A stretch of 33,039 bases of DNA from an uncultured Lachnospiraceae bacterium (lineage in GTDB: Bacteria > Bacillota > Clostridia > Lachnospirales > Lachnospiraceae): the NCBI GenBank assembly GCA_947565255.1, contig CANOFI010000001.1, positions 1 through 33,039 of the forward strand, in the 5' to 3' direction. Each line of letters starts with the position of its first letter. The first letter of the stretch is position 1. Positions 6,832 to 15,777 of the stretch are shown here, one piece after another. The translations under genes and the position numbers were made by a program. Below the pieces are notes generated by a model that searched no databases, was not told where the DNA came from, and was given only the letters and a program-made list of their open reading frames with translations.

Positions 6832-8160
6832 TTACGCAAGCGCGCTTAGACAACCGTCTATAACCGCCTCATTGTCTGTTATCTTATTGCCTGTAAAATC
6901 AATCTCCGCCACCTGACGTGCGCCCTCTCTCATTGTCAGTACTTTCCCATCGATATAACCGCGCCCGATACTGCTGCCGCCGCCAAGCGGCATAATGCCA
7001 ACCGCCAGGTCACGAAGCGCCAGAAGCAGAAGCCCTTTCGCCCTTGCATCGCCATCCTCTGTAACATCCACCTCCAGCTTCATCGTTCCACATGCCGCTT
7101 TCTCACTGAAGAGCCCGGAATACATGACGCCGCCGGTAAATTTATCAATATGAATCCTTTTCTGTGACGGCATTCGGTCATTCTCCTCTATACCGCCTAT
7201 GACACAATCATAAAAACGCACACAGCCAGGAATTCCCTTCTGCCCTTCCATATCCTGTTTTCCAAATACCATATCGATGACTTCACCGCCTATTCCCTTA
7301 TAGGCACAGATCTTCTCCATCTGACTTCTTATGACGCCCTTTACGGCACTTGCAGGAACGATATACTCCTGCTTATGATTCCGCATATTTTCTGCGTCCG
7401 GCGCATCCTTGCCATACTCCTTTACACACAATGCCTTTACCAGAATACTTCCCTTCGTTTTGCCCGTCAGTATAAAATGCGTCCGGCCATCGGTCCGCAC
7501 AGCCTCCTCCACAAGGCGAGGCTGTATCTCGACACCCTCCTTTGTCTCGTCCGTCCACATCCTGCGGTCCTCTTTGCTCCTCATATCATATTCCGACTTC
7601 TTTACAGACTGCAGACTGATATATCCGCAGCCATTGCTTTTTTGCCCGCCTATCTGAATGCTTCCGCTCTGCAGGGCAGATAACGCCATCTCTATCTCAT
7701 TTTGGTAACCTCTTTCCTTTTCATATAAATAGATATCAAACCAAAAGACAGACCCGGCCGCCACATACTCCATCTCAAACTTTTGTCCGCTGGAAATGCT
7801 CCCGCCCTTTATCTGCGCCGCCTGACATGTGCCCGTTTTCCGGTCTATACGCACCCTGGGGCGAAGCTCCGCATAAACGGCCGCCTCTTCAAAAAATCCA
7901 TCAGAAAACCGCACCCTGCTGCCGGAGCCCGCGTCCTGCTCCTGGGTGCCAAACAATTCCTTCTGCAGGCCTTCATCATAAGAAAAAAATTCACGAAATG
8001 CCCCTGCAAGCCCCGTTGCCTGCACAAACGGCCGTTCCAGCACAGGATGGACCAGTATCCCTGTTCTGTCTTCCTGTCCGCCCCCGATATGAAGCGGCTC
8101 CCGGCACTCCGCCTTTACTGCATACTGAATCACTTTATCATACAGACTTTTACCAGTCAT
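6832..8160 (-). CDS. Double-RAMP Cas7-type backbone protein (Csm3-like fusion)
   Basis: 442 residues from the ATG at 8160, which has AGGAGGG six bases upstream and overlaps the csx10 stop by 11 bases. There are two RAMP units. The first has HIGGGQEDRTG, then FVQATGLAGAFREFF, and a GGQKSNGCGYI loop near residue 180. The second has YIVPASAVKGVIRSQME, RIHIDKFTGG, and a GGGSSIGRGYI loop. Each unit has an acidic residue placed where Csm3-type Cas7 subunits carry the target-RNA-cleaving Asp. Fused Cas7 units occur in III-D and are the design from which III-E gRAMP is thought to have grown. Confidence 0.75.
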   Translation of the reverse strand: MTGKSLYDKVIQYAVKAECREPLHIGGGQEDRTGILVHPVLERPFVQATGLAGAFREFFSYDEGLQKELFGTQEQDAGSGSRVRFSDGFFEEAAVYAELRPRVRIDRKTGTCQAAQIKGGSISSGQKFEMEYVAAGSVFWFDIYLYEKERGYQNEIEMALSALQSGSIQIGGQKSNGCGYISLQSVKKSEYDMRSKEDRRMWTDETKEGVEIQPRLVEEAVRTDGRTHFILTGKTKGSILVKALCVKEYGKDAPDAENMRNHKQEYIVPASAVKGVIRSQMEKICAYKGIGGEVIDMVFGKQDMEGQKGIPGCVRFYDCVIGGIEENDRMPSQKRIHIDKFTGGVMYSGLFSEKAACGTMKLEVDVTEDGDARAKGLLLLALRDLAVGIMPLGGGSSIGRGYIDGKVLTMREGARQVAEIDFTGNKITDNEAVIDGCLSALA

Positions 8161-9718
8161 TTTTTTCCCTCCTGTTCTCATAGCGTATTTGCCTGGCCAT
8201 AAGCCTTAACTTATATTTCAGGATATCCTCCTCTGCGAGCAGCTCCCCTATGGAAATCTCCATAACGCCGCCATTCTTAAACTCCGGCTCTAACTCCAGC
8301 TCCTCAAACAAATCGCCCTCCAGTATTTTATGGATATACTGTGAAAATGCATCCTGCCTTGCTCTGACTCCATGCTTCTTCTGCCGCCCGCTCTTCTCCA
8401 GATCATGCTCCGCATAAGCCAGAATCTTCTCCCGCGCTTCAAACGGCGCATACTGGTACTCCATGCACATGGCTGTAAGCACGCCAAGCTTGCTTCTCGA
8501 TATTCCCGAAAGCTTCAATGGATGGTCCACCACATACCTTTCCATCTCCCTCTCCAGCTTACTTTTCAAAAACCCTGCCGCGGCAATCCGGATGTCATTG
8601 TCTATATCTTCCTTCTGACCATAGCCTCCTGCCATTCCCTCCGGCTCACTGCTCTGCCCGGCTCTGTCTTCCTTCTTCTTGTATTTGATTTTCTGAAAAT
8701 CTTTTACAAACGCAATCTGTCCGAAGCCTTCACTCCTTCGGATGCCAATGCCGGATTCCTCGAGCAGGCGCATCCGTTTTTCTGACACCGGTTCAGACGT
8801 ATGAAGGCAAAATACGCTGCCCGCCTGATACATCACCGCGGACGGCACCGTGCCATGCCACTTCCTGTTATATCCGCGCACATCAACCGTGGATGTTGCA
8901 CACCGCCTGATGGTAATTTCCTTACAGCCAAGCTTTTGGGCCAGCTCCTCCAGATACAGACCTGACAGCTCTCCCCACTGGTTTCTCATGACGGTATGTG
9001 ACAGGAGCGCCATATATAGCTCGCTGCCCGTTTCGGCTGCCCGAATCCCCTGATACGGCATGCCGTGCTCCATCCGCTTATCCACACAGATACATCTGCC
9101 GTAGCCCGCCGACCTGCGGTTTCCAAAATACAAGGGCTGGTCAAACATTTCGCAAATAGAATCTATCAGATCCTGTCCAACTGTATCCTGAAATGTAATA
9201 TATCCGACAAACATATGGTTTTTCTTTATGTACTGGCTTCTGAAAACCGTACGGTCTGCTGCCCTGTCATCCTCATCGGGCTTTCCCATATTAATGCTTA
9301 AATCTTCCCCTGTTTCCACTGTTTCATAATGGATGCAGTTTTCTTCCACATAGCAAAAGTTTCCAAGCGACGCCCGCTTATATCCCGGTTCGATATCCTG
9401 CACAAGCACATTGTTCAGGCTCTTTTTCTCTCCGTCCTTTTCTTCCTTCTTATCCTCATAGAACCCTTTTAAAGAAGGAATCCGTTCCTGTCCTTTGCTG
9501 CCGGGATATGCGTTCAGGAAACAAACCTCCCCTGAAAAAAGTGTTTTTTTACAGACCTCAAAGTCCGGCTTCCCGGCAAGCCCATTAATGATAAAGCCCC
9601 TGACAGAGCTTCCCGGAAGATAACGAAGCGTGTCCGTCTGTCCATGCTGGCTTGTATTGTCATCTGCAATTCTGAGAGGCTCCACATTTTTTATAATGTA
9701 TTTTAAGTATCTGCTCAT
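8150..9718 (-). CDS. csx10: Csx10, type III-D Cas5-like RAMP
   Basis: 522 residues. It shows TLRYLPGSSVRGFIINGL near the N-terminus, GNRRSAGYGRC about residue 200, and IGIRRSEGFGQI near 325. The three segments indicate a double-RAMP architecture with Csx10 organisation. Csx10 is the III-D signature subunit and replaces Csm4/Cmr3 at the crRNA 5'-handle end next to Cas10. The C-terminal 170 residues are charged and helical. The start overlaps the preceding RAMP stop by four bases (ATGA), indicating translational coupling. Confidence 0.75.
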   Translation of the reverse strand: MSRYLKYIIKNVEPLRIADDNTSQHGQTDTLRYLPGSSVRGFIINGLAGKPDFEVCKKTLFSGEVCFLNAYPGSKGQERIPSLKGFYEDKKEEKDGEKKSLNNVLVQDIEPGYKRASLGNFCYVEENCIHYETVETGEDLSINMGKPDEDDRAADRTVFRSQYIKKNHMFVGYITFQDTVGQDLIDSICEMFDQPLYFGNRRSAGYGRCICVDKRMEHGMPYQGIRAAETGSELYMALLSHTVMRNQWGELSGLYLEELAQKLGCKEITIRRCATSTVDVRGYNRKWHGTVPSAVMYQAGSVFCLHTSEPVSEKRMRLLEESGIGIRRSEGFGQIAFVKDFQKIKYKKKEDRAGQSSEPEGMAGGYGQKEDIDNDIRIAAAGFLKSKLEREMERYVVDHPLKLSGISRSKLGVLTAMCMEYQYAPFEAREKILAYAEHDLEKSGRQKKHGVRARQDAFSQYIHKILEGDLFEELELEPEFKNGGVMEISIGELLAEEDILKYKLRLMARQIRYENRREKNDW

Positions 9719-10290
9719 TTGTACTCCTCCACCTTTACTGCAACTTTTCCAAACCCTCTGTTACGCATGCTGCCTATCCACTTTATCAATGCGAAAACAT
9801 CTTTCACAAGCTCCTCATCCGCCTGTCCATAGCTGCACGCCGCATAAAAATTCAATCCTTTTTTGATACATCTGCCCCGCCTGAGCGAGCCTTCTTTTGC
9901 AAGCCCATTCTCTAAGGAAGTAAAATCCCTTGTATAGCTGAACATTTCAAGCACTTCCTGCTTTGAAGCATTCTCTTTATTGACTGCATCCATTACCTTT
10001 CTATGCAGCATAAGGTCAGAAAAGGTCATCAGGCCTTCCTGGTCAGAGTCGTCAGACCCGCTTTCTCCCATTAATCTTCTGACCGTTTGTGCCGCCTCTT
10101 CCTCCGGCATATCCGTCCATTCCAGATAATTGATTAATTCTTCCCTGAAAATCCCCTTTAATGTACTTCCTTTCATATATGGAAAACCTTTTTCATCTGT
10201 AAGGATACAGATATCCTCCCCACCCGGCATGCTCATGCCATTTCCGAAAACCGCATCTGACAGCAGCTGTATATGTATGATTCGCTCCAT
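9715..10290 (-). CDS. Single-RAMP Cas7 protein (Csm3-like)
   Basis: 191 residues starting at the ATG at 10290, which follows AGGAGG by six bases. Motifs: FGNGMSMPGGEDICI with an acidic residue at the Csm3 catalytic-Asp position, then GFPYMKGSTLKGIFREEL, and a C-terminal RNRGFGKV glycine loop. It is shorter than typical Csm3 (about 220), consistent with compact III-D Cas7 proteins. Expected role: crRNA-binding backbone and target RNA cleavage. It starts 11 bases after cas10. Confidence 0.78.
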   Translation of the reverse strand: MERIIHIQLLSDAVFGNGMSMPGGEDICILTDEKGFPYMKGSTLKGIFREELINYLEWTDMPEEEAAQTVRRLMGESGSDDSDQEGLMTFSDLMLHRKVMDAVNKENASKQEVLEMFSYTRDFTSLENGLAKEGSLRRGRCIKKGLNFYAACSYGQADEELVKDVFALIKWIGSMRNRGFGKVAVKVEEYK

Positions 10291-10301
10291 GTTTTTCCTC
10301 C

Positions 10302-11858
10302 TCATTCGTCTAAATCTATAAAGGTATCCACCAGCTCTATCGCATCAAAAAGCAGGGAGCGAATTTCGCCGTCTGCCGTCTGTACAAATATCTTCCTCTC
10401 CATGCCTTTCCCTCTTCCTATACCGTCAGTATTAATTTCGCGGCCCTCATAGGGAAGCAGCAGCAAATCGTCCATCAGATGACTTTCCATATAATATTTT
10501 GCTGACTTTTCCCCTTCCTTCAGGGCGCTTCTTAATTCCTTCAGCTTGCCTTTCGCGATGGATTCCTCCTGGATACCCTTTGTAATCTGCTTCATCAGCA
10601 TCTTGAAACCGGAATACTGCCTGGCTGGATCCTGCTCCATGAGCTCTTGTTCTCCTGACAACAGATATGGCCTTAACTCCAAACGTTTTTTGCCATTATC
10701 CGTATCTGTATCCTCGTTCGTGTCGTACATCTTCCGCACCTGTGCAAGGCTGTCCATGATCTCCCCATACTCAATATGCCAGTCTATGGCGCAGCCTTTT
10801 GCACCTGCATCCTCCACTTTGTCCTGGAAGGAAGCAATATATTTCTTTGCATTGGAGCATAACAGCTCCGACATCTCATACGCCTTATAAAACGGGTACT
10901 TCTGATGTACAACAGCTACGCCTGCACATGCCGTAAACCGGCCGTATTCATTTTCTATGGCCGAAAGCTTTTCTATGAAAATGCGCGCCGCCTCAATTCC
11001 AATCCGTCCTTCTGTGACAAAACAGACGTCATCCCCGGCAAGAATAATACGCCGTACGGGAAATGTTCCATTCTCCAGTTCCAGGCTGCCCAGGCGACCT
11101 GCCAAAACTGCCTCTGCAATCTCATCCGCCATCTCTTTATACGCCCTCTTAAAGGCATTGTCAATGTCATCGCTGAATTTTCTCAGAGCTGTTTTATATG
11201 CATCCCATCCTTTTCCTTCCTGTCCTGCCCGTACCTGCTCCACACGTTTTCCCATAGCGTTTCCATCTATATGCACGACGGCAATGAAACTGGATTTCTG
11301 CTTCTTGTTTCCTATGTCCTCCAGCTTCCAGACAGGCTTAAATCCACTGGGAATATATTCTGTCGGCGCATCCCACTTAACGTCGAACATTTGTTCTTTT
11401 TCTATCATGGGAACCGGCTTTCTCAGATCTGCCTGTATCCTTTCTACCCCAAAGGTTCCCTGATGAAAGGATGCCTGCCTTATCGATTTCTTTCTTTCTA
11501 ATTGCTTTGACAACTCTTCAAGGTTTTCGCCCGGCGTTTTTTCCTCATCATAAGGCATTGTTTTGATGAAAAGCTCAATCTCATGAAATTCCTGCCTGAC
11601 CGCCTTAGAAACGCTGTAGGCAAAACTTTTTGCCTGTTTTTCCGAAGCAAATTCCAGGACGGTATGCCCGCCGCCTGCATAGACAAGGTTTTCTTCTTTG
11701 CTGAAGTCCAAAACGCCCGCCTTTGCCAGTCCTTCAAAATATCCTGCATCCGTCACCTTGCAGATTGCCTCGGAATTTGCGATATTGTCTTTTAGTTTTG
11801 TACTCGCAAAAATATATGCCTGTTTTTGCGAAACTTCCAGTATCATCAAATATCTCAT
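10302..11858 (-). CDS. cas10: Cas10, HD-less, with AGDD cyclase motif
   Basis: 518 residues from the ATG at 11858 (AGGAGGAGAC upstream). The frame is open 29 codons further but without a ribosome site. It begins directly with the first palm-like domain (SQKQAYIFASTKLKDNIANS, then AGGGHTVLEF at 61-70), so the N-terminal HD nuclease domain is absent. The second palm has HIDGNAMGKR (D198) and AGDD at 274-277 in place of GGDD, followed by CAGVAVVH. Both catalytic Asp are present, so cyclic oligoadenylate synthesis is likely retained, which fits the CARF-HEPN gene nearby. The C-terminal 150 residues are helical, as in Cas10 domain D4. Confidence 0.88.
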   Translation of the reverse strand: MRYLMILEVSQKQAYIFASTKLKDNIANSEAICKVTDAGYFEGLAKAGVLDFSKEENLVYAGGGHTVLEFASEKQAKSFAYSVSKAVRQEFHEIELFIKTMPYDEEKTPGENLEELSKQLERKKSIRQASFHQGTFGVERIQADLRKPVPMIEKEQMFDVKWDAPTEYIPSGFKPVWKLEDIGNKKQKSSFIAVVHIDGNAMGKRVEQVRAGQEGKGWDAYKTALRKFSDDIDNAFKRAYKEMADEIAEAVLAGRLGSLELENGTFPVRRIILAGDDVCFVTEGRIGIEAARIFIEKLSAIENEYGRFTACAGVAVVHQKYPFYKAYEMSELLCSNAKKYIASFQDKVEDAGAKGCAIDWHIEYGEIMDSLAQVRKMYDTNEDTDTDNGKKRLELRPYLLSGEQELMEQDPARQYSGFKMLMKQITKGIQEESIAKGKLKELRSALKEGEKSAKYYMESHLMDDLLLLPYEGREINTDGIGRGKGMERKIFVQTADGEIRSLLFDAIELVDTFIDLDE

Positions 11859-11904
11859 TTGTCTCCTCCTTCTGTATTTTGCTTTCCGGAGCGTGTCCGA
11901 AACT

Positions 11905-12840
11905 TCATTCCCGCTCAAATACCAAGCTGTAGCGCCCAAAGCCAAAACTTGTATTCTTGCCTATGTGTACCAGTTCTCCGGCGTACAGCAGTATTCTTGC
12001 TGTTTCGTCCGGTTCTTCCATCCATACTTTGCCGCGGATGCCATTTAAATATATTTTCTCATCATGTGTGGAAGAATAGCGTCTGACAGCCGCTTTTCGT
12101 ACATCCTGGCTGACAAGCCGGGGGACATGGCCGGTTATATCTATTTTACCGGCATCATTTCCCTCAAAGCAGTCCAATATATAAAGCCTTCTGGATACCG
12201 CCGCCATAATTGCTTCCATATCAAATGTTTCGATTATTTTTCCTTTATGCTTTACCGTTAATGGGGTATGAAACAGAATCGCATGTTCGTACTGACGGGC
12301 AGACATCCGGTATCTCACATATTCCGCAATGGTCTGTATCTCATAATTCTCCTTATAAATAGTATTGCCCTCCAGCAATGTATTACGCTTTGTGTTGGTC
12401 ACGGCCTCTACTGTAAAGCGTGCCTTATGTTTCCCTATGCCTTCCATTCCAAGATAGAAAAATGCCTGCATATACTGATTCAAATATACAATATTTTTTC
12501 CAAAAAGAAGCAATTGAAATTCCAGATATTCCCCTGCCAGAAATTCTTCCTCATAATCCTCGCATTCAATGACATAGCCTGCGCTGTCGCCCTGATGCAT
12601 AAACTCCGGCTGTATCTCAAACTTCGAATACATCATACGCCTCACAACGCACTCCGACAAAAAACCACAAGCCCCGCAATTCCTGTCCTGCACGCAGTTC
12701 GCACGCAAAAGCATCTCGCCCATACCGCCGCGCAGCGCGGAAACCTTATTCTTGGGAAGCCTTGTATCCTCAAGTATCCTTAAGTGAAAATGCAGCTTGA
12801 CATACTTGACCTGCAGGCAATTCCAGAGCTGTTCTGTCAT
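11905..12840 (-). CDS. cas6: Cas6 pre-crRNA endoribonuclease
   Basis: 311 residues. The N-terminal RAMP half contains ALRGGMGEMLLRANC and a likely zinc-binding set Cys49, Cys55, Cys58, Cys64. The C-terminus has the Cas6 glycine loop HIGKNTSFGFGRYSL. This matches the PF10040-type Cas6, which cuts the repeat to make crRNAs. It is the first gene of the operon, about 80 bases after a good promoter. Its presence implies an array elsewhere in the genome, since none is in the window. Confidence 0.82.
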   Translation of the reverse strand: MTEQLWNCLQVKYVKLHFHLRILEDTRLPKNKVSALRGGMGEMLLRANCVQDRNCGACGFLSECVVRRMMYSKFEIQPEFMHQGDSAGYVIECEDYEEEFLAGEYLEFQLLLFGKNIVYLNQYMQAFFYLGMEGIGKHKARFTVEAVTNTKRNTLLEGNTIYKENYEIQTIAEYVRYRMSARQYEHAILFHTPLTVKHKGKIIETFDMEAIMAAVSRRLYILDCFEGNDAGKIDITGHVPRLVSQDVRKAAVRRYSSTHDEKIYLNGIRGKVWMEEPDETARILLYAGELVHIGKNTSFGFGRYSLVFERE

Positions 12841-12927
12841 CTTCTCCCTCCTTTTTCTTTTGTTCCTGCCAGATTGTGTCTGATATCCACTGAATTTCCG
12901 GTATCATAATAACTTTTTCTACTTTTT

Positions 12928-12956
12928 ATTATAACTGTCCTCAACATGATAATCAA
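12928..12956 (-). promoter_or_regulatory. Promoter of the type III-D cas operon
   Basis: Minus-strand TTGATT (12951-12956), 17 bp, TATAAT (12928-12933). The predicted leader to the cas6 ATG is about 80 bases. Confidence 0.65.
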
Positions 12957-12989
12957 CATTATTTTATTCCCACTTATCCTTTTATTTGT

Positions 12990-13091
12990 GGTATAATATC
13001 GATAGATATTATACCAGCGCCGAGCGAAGCGAGTGTGCATCAGGAGGAACAAGGTTCCGACATACCATGTGCGGAGCACATGGTATAATAT
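12990..13091. repeat. Palindrome-rich intergenic element (REP/MITE-like)
   Basis: A 102-base block bounded by direct copies of GGTATAATAT (12990-12999 and 13082-13091). Inside are GGTATAATATC-GATA-GATATTATACC (12990-13015), a CGAGCGAAGCGAG segment, GGAAC-AAG-GTTCC, and ATACCATGTGC-GGA-GCACATGGTAT (13062-13086). Both outer palindromes have perfect 11-bp arms. It resembles dispersed palindromic elements of clostridia or a multi-hairpin RNA. Bases 13092-13257 show nothing else firm; the tetR promoter was not located with confidence. Confidence 0.55.
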
Positions 13092-13257
13092 TAGCAGATA
13101 TGATACCGCCCCATAACAAAGCGGCATATACATCATTAAAAATGACATTCAAACGCGGCACATACCTGGTGTACTGACACAAAACCCCTCAACCGCATAA
13201 CCAGCCATCCACACAAAAAGCAGCAAAAACCAACCAGACAAAACAAAGGAGACCGGC

Positions 13258-13845
13258 ATGAACAACGAAATACAGGACGAAAGATATTTTGTCGCCGAAG
13301 AGGCAATCTGCGATGCATTTCTTTTAATTCTGAAAGAAAAGGATTTAGAAAAAATTACAGTGACAGACATCATAAAAAGAGCCGGCATTGTTCGAAGTAC
13401 GTTTTACAACCACTACGAAAATATACCAGCTCTTGTAACTGCCATCGAAGACAAAACCATACATGACATTTTTTCGCTGATGGAAACCTTCCATCCCAAA
13501 AATGACCGTGAAATGTGCAAATCCTTTTACCTGACAATCTGCGAATATACACTGACAAATCCGTTTCTGTCAAGCATTCTTCGCAGTCCGGGAGGGGATA
13601 CCTTTTTTGAAAAAGCCATTACCATGTTTCACCGCTATGTGACAAATGTCATGCAGAATCAGAGCTCCTCCGGCCATAACAAAGAAACCTATTCCTATAT
13701 GATCGCCTGCGCAATCGGCAGTACTCTCGGCGTGCTTCACAAATGGACTGTGGAACACTGCCAGATGCCCGCTGAGGACATCGCAGACATTCTGACACAG
13801 GTTTTTATGGCAGGCATGCTTCCATTTCTTTCATCGGAAACGTAA
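13258..13845 (+). CDS. TetR-family transcriptional regulator
   Basis: 195 residues. The HTH lies at about 37-60 (ITVTDIIKRAGIVRSTFYNHYENI), a canonical TetR recognition helix. The C-terminal part is helical and of the TetR_C_8-like type, without a recognisable ligand signature. AAAGGAG sits six bases before the ATG. It is convergent with the acyl ligase/ACP/condensation genes, which it may regulate; that link is inferred from adjacency only. Confidence 0.85.
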   Translation: MNNEIQDERYFVAEEAICDAFLLILKEKDLEKITVTDIIKRAGIVRSTFYNHYENIPALVTAIEDKTIHDIFSLMETFHPKNDREMCKSFYLTICEYTLTNPFLSSILRSPGGDTFFEKAITMFHRYVTNVMQNQSSSGHNKETYSYMIACAIGSTLGVLHKWTVEHCQMPAEDIADILTQVFMAGMLPFLSSET

Positions 13846-13885
13846 CACGCAGCATCCGCCTCCCTGCATATGCCCACATTTTTTA

Positions 13886-13915
13886 AGCCGCAAAACTGCA
13901 TGCAGCATTGCGGCT
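13886..13915. terminator. Inverted repeat between convergent tetR and acyl-ligase genes
   Basis: AGCCGCAA (13886-13893) pairs exactly with TTGCGGCT (13908-13915), with CTGCATGCAG in the loop. The flanking bases give no clear U-tract on either strand, so its terminator role is inferred from the tail-to-tail location. Confidence 0.4.
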
Positions 13916-13935
13916 CAGATATGATTGATTTCTAT

Positions 13936-15495
13936 TTATGCGGTCGGGAGCGGCTCATCAATCATCGCTTCCTGCCGCTTTATCTTCTTTGTTGAATTTC
14001 GGATAAACGGATTCTTCCTCACTACCAGCGCCGTAATCTGGCGGTAGGTAGGCTGGGTTTTATTATACTGGTCCAAAAATGCCTGCAGTGCACCGCGGAT
14101 TTCCTCTTCTCCCAGTCCCTTCGCGCCGACAACATCCTGGTCCGGATAAATTCTCGCAGTCAGTCCGTTATTTTCACCCGTCACAATCACTTCGCCGACC
14201 AAAGGACTTAACCCCAGCTTATTTTCAATTTCTTCAGGAGAAATATTTTCTCCATTGGAAAGAATAATCAGATTTTTTACGCGTCCATTGATAAACAAAA
14301 AGCCGTCCTCGTCCATATATCCCTTATCTCCGGTATGAAGCCAGCCGTCCTTTAAGGTCTCGGCCGTCTCCTCTGGCATCTTATAATAGCCCTTCATCAC
14401 ACTGCTGCCTTTTACAAGAATTTCCCCATCCTCAAATACAATCTTTGCATTGTCAAGGGGTCTTCCAATCGAGCCTTTTTTACAGTCACCCGGCATATTA
14501 TTGCTGATTACCGGCGAACACTCAGACATCCCGTATCCCTCATAAATACCGACTCCGTACTGTGCAAATTCGTCAATGTAAAACGGATCCAGATGGGCGC
14601 CGCCTGAAAAAATAATTTTCAGATTCCCGCCAAACACCTTTTCCGCCAGTACCTGTTTTGGAATTGCAGGGTCCGCACTGGAAAGTCTTTTATAAATCGT
14701 TTCAATCATCAGCGGAACCATAAGCATGACATCCGGCCGAAACAGACTCATATTTCTTACCATATGTAACAGAGAATCGTTGATACACACGGTTGATCCC
14801 AGAGAAAACCCTTTTAGCCAGTCCATCACCAGACAAAACGCATGGTGAATCGGAAGCACGCTCAGCAATACTGTCCCGGGCTCTGCCGTAAAGTTGACAG
14901 AACGTACGTTCTCTGCCAGATTGCTCTGTGTCAGCATCACCCCTTTGCTTTTTCCGGTTGTTCCGGAGGTGAAAATAATCGTTGCAACGTCATCCGGACC
15001 GGGCCTTTCCGCATCCTCACTATCCATATGTGCAGCCACCTTCAGGTTTGCAAAGGACGCCGTCTTTCCATCTTCTTCCTGTACCTCCTCTTCCTGCAAC
15101 AACCAGACTTTTTTAAGCGCCGGACAATTTGCCAAAATTGTCTTCAGAAGAGGTTTGTGCTTTGCTCCCAAAAATAAGGCTTCTGCATCTGACCGGTTCA
15201 GTAAATCAATCAAATCCTCTGCCGGAAGCCCTGCGTCAAGCGGCACGGCGACTGCATTGCCCGTAATAATTCCAAGATAACTTTCTATCCATTCCACAGA
15301 GCTAACTCCAATCAAAGCAATATGCTTCCCCTGAAACCCTTCTGCAAGAAGTCCCTTTCTTACCGCTCTCACACATTCGGCCAGTTCCCTGTAGCTTTTT
15401 TCAGCGATCTCTTTTTTTTCCAGCCATCTTACAGCCGCTATGTCTGAGAATGTTTTTTCACTTTCCTCCATGATATCCCGAACCAGTATTCCCAT
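13936..15495 (-). CDS. AMP-forming acyl-CoA/acyl-ACP ligase
   Basis: 519 residues, full-length ANL-superfamily adenylate-forming enzyme. P-loop IIFTSGTTGKSKG (173-185), YGMSECSP (321-328), HTGD (387-390), and the hinge region GRVKNLIILSNGENISP (404-420). A C-terminal TKKIKR supplies the catalytic lysine region. It activates a carboxylate, most likely a fatty acid, with ATP and probably loads the adjacent ACP. It lies 19 bases after the ACP gene, with AGGAGG upstream of the ATG. Whether it prefers a fatty acid or an amino acid is not evident; overall the sequence reads as long-chain acyl ligase. Confidence 0.85.
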   Translation of the reverse strand: MGILVRDIMEESEKTFSDIAAVRWLEKKEIAEKSYRELAECVRAVRKGLLAEGFQGKHIALIGVSSVEWIESYLGIITGNAVAVPLDAGLPAEDLIDLLNRSDAEALFLGAKHKPLLKTILANCPALKKVWLLQEEEVQEEDGKTASFANLKVAAHMDSEDAERPGPDDVATIIFTSGTTGKSKGVMLTQSNLAENVRSVNFTAEPGTVLLSVLPIHHAFCLVMDWLKGFSLGSTVCINDSLLHMVRNMSLFRPDVMLMVPLMIETIYKRLSSADPAIPKQVLAEKVFGGNLKIIFSGGAHLDPFYIDEFAQYGVGIYEGYGMSECSPVISNNMPGDCKKGSIGRPLDNAKIVFEDGEILVKGSSVMKGYYKMPEETAETLKDGWLHTGDKGYMDEDGFLFINGRVKNLIILSNGENISPEEIENKLGLSPLVGEVIVTGENNGLTARIYPDQDVVGAKGLGEEEIRGALQAFLDQYNKTQPTYRQITALVVRKNPFIRNSTKKIKRQEAMIDEPLPTA

Positions 15496-15514
15496 CCTGC
15501 CTTACCTCCTGTTA

Positions 15515-15763
15515 TTATACCGTCAGTCTTTCCAGTAATTGAAGCGCATCTGCTATCGTAAGCACCTTAAGCGCTTCTTCCTCTTCCAGTTCCACATCAA
15601 ACGTATCCTCCAGCTCGCCTAAAAAAGACATAAAATCAAGAGAGCTGAATCCCAGATCCTCCCGGAATCTCATTTCATTTTCCATTTCCTCCGGCTCCAC
15701 ATTACAATACTGGGCTACAATTTCCTTAAACTGCATTTCCTTTGTCAAAACATTTTCCTCCAT
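15515..15763 (-). CDS. Dedicated acyl carrier protein
   Basis: 82 residues, acidic, with the attachment motif LGFSSLDF (37-44). Ser41 is the expected phosphopantetheine site; the usual Asp before it is Ser40. It lies between the condensation and ligase genes, 14 bases after the former, so it is a pathway-specific carrier rather than the fatty-acid-synthase ACP. Confidence 0.85.
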   Translation of the reverse strand: MEENVLTKEMQFKEIVAQYCNVEPEEMENEMRFREDLGFSSLDFMSFLGELEDTFDVELEEEEALKVLTIADALQLLERLTV

Positions 15764-15777
15764 TTCTTTTTCTGCAT

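Noticed and set aside
12837..13148. 103-residue Tyr/Arg-rich ORF upstream of cas6
   Set aside because: It spans the palindromic element and the cas promoter and has no recognisable domain or ribosome site.
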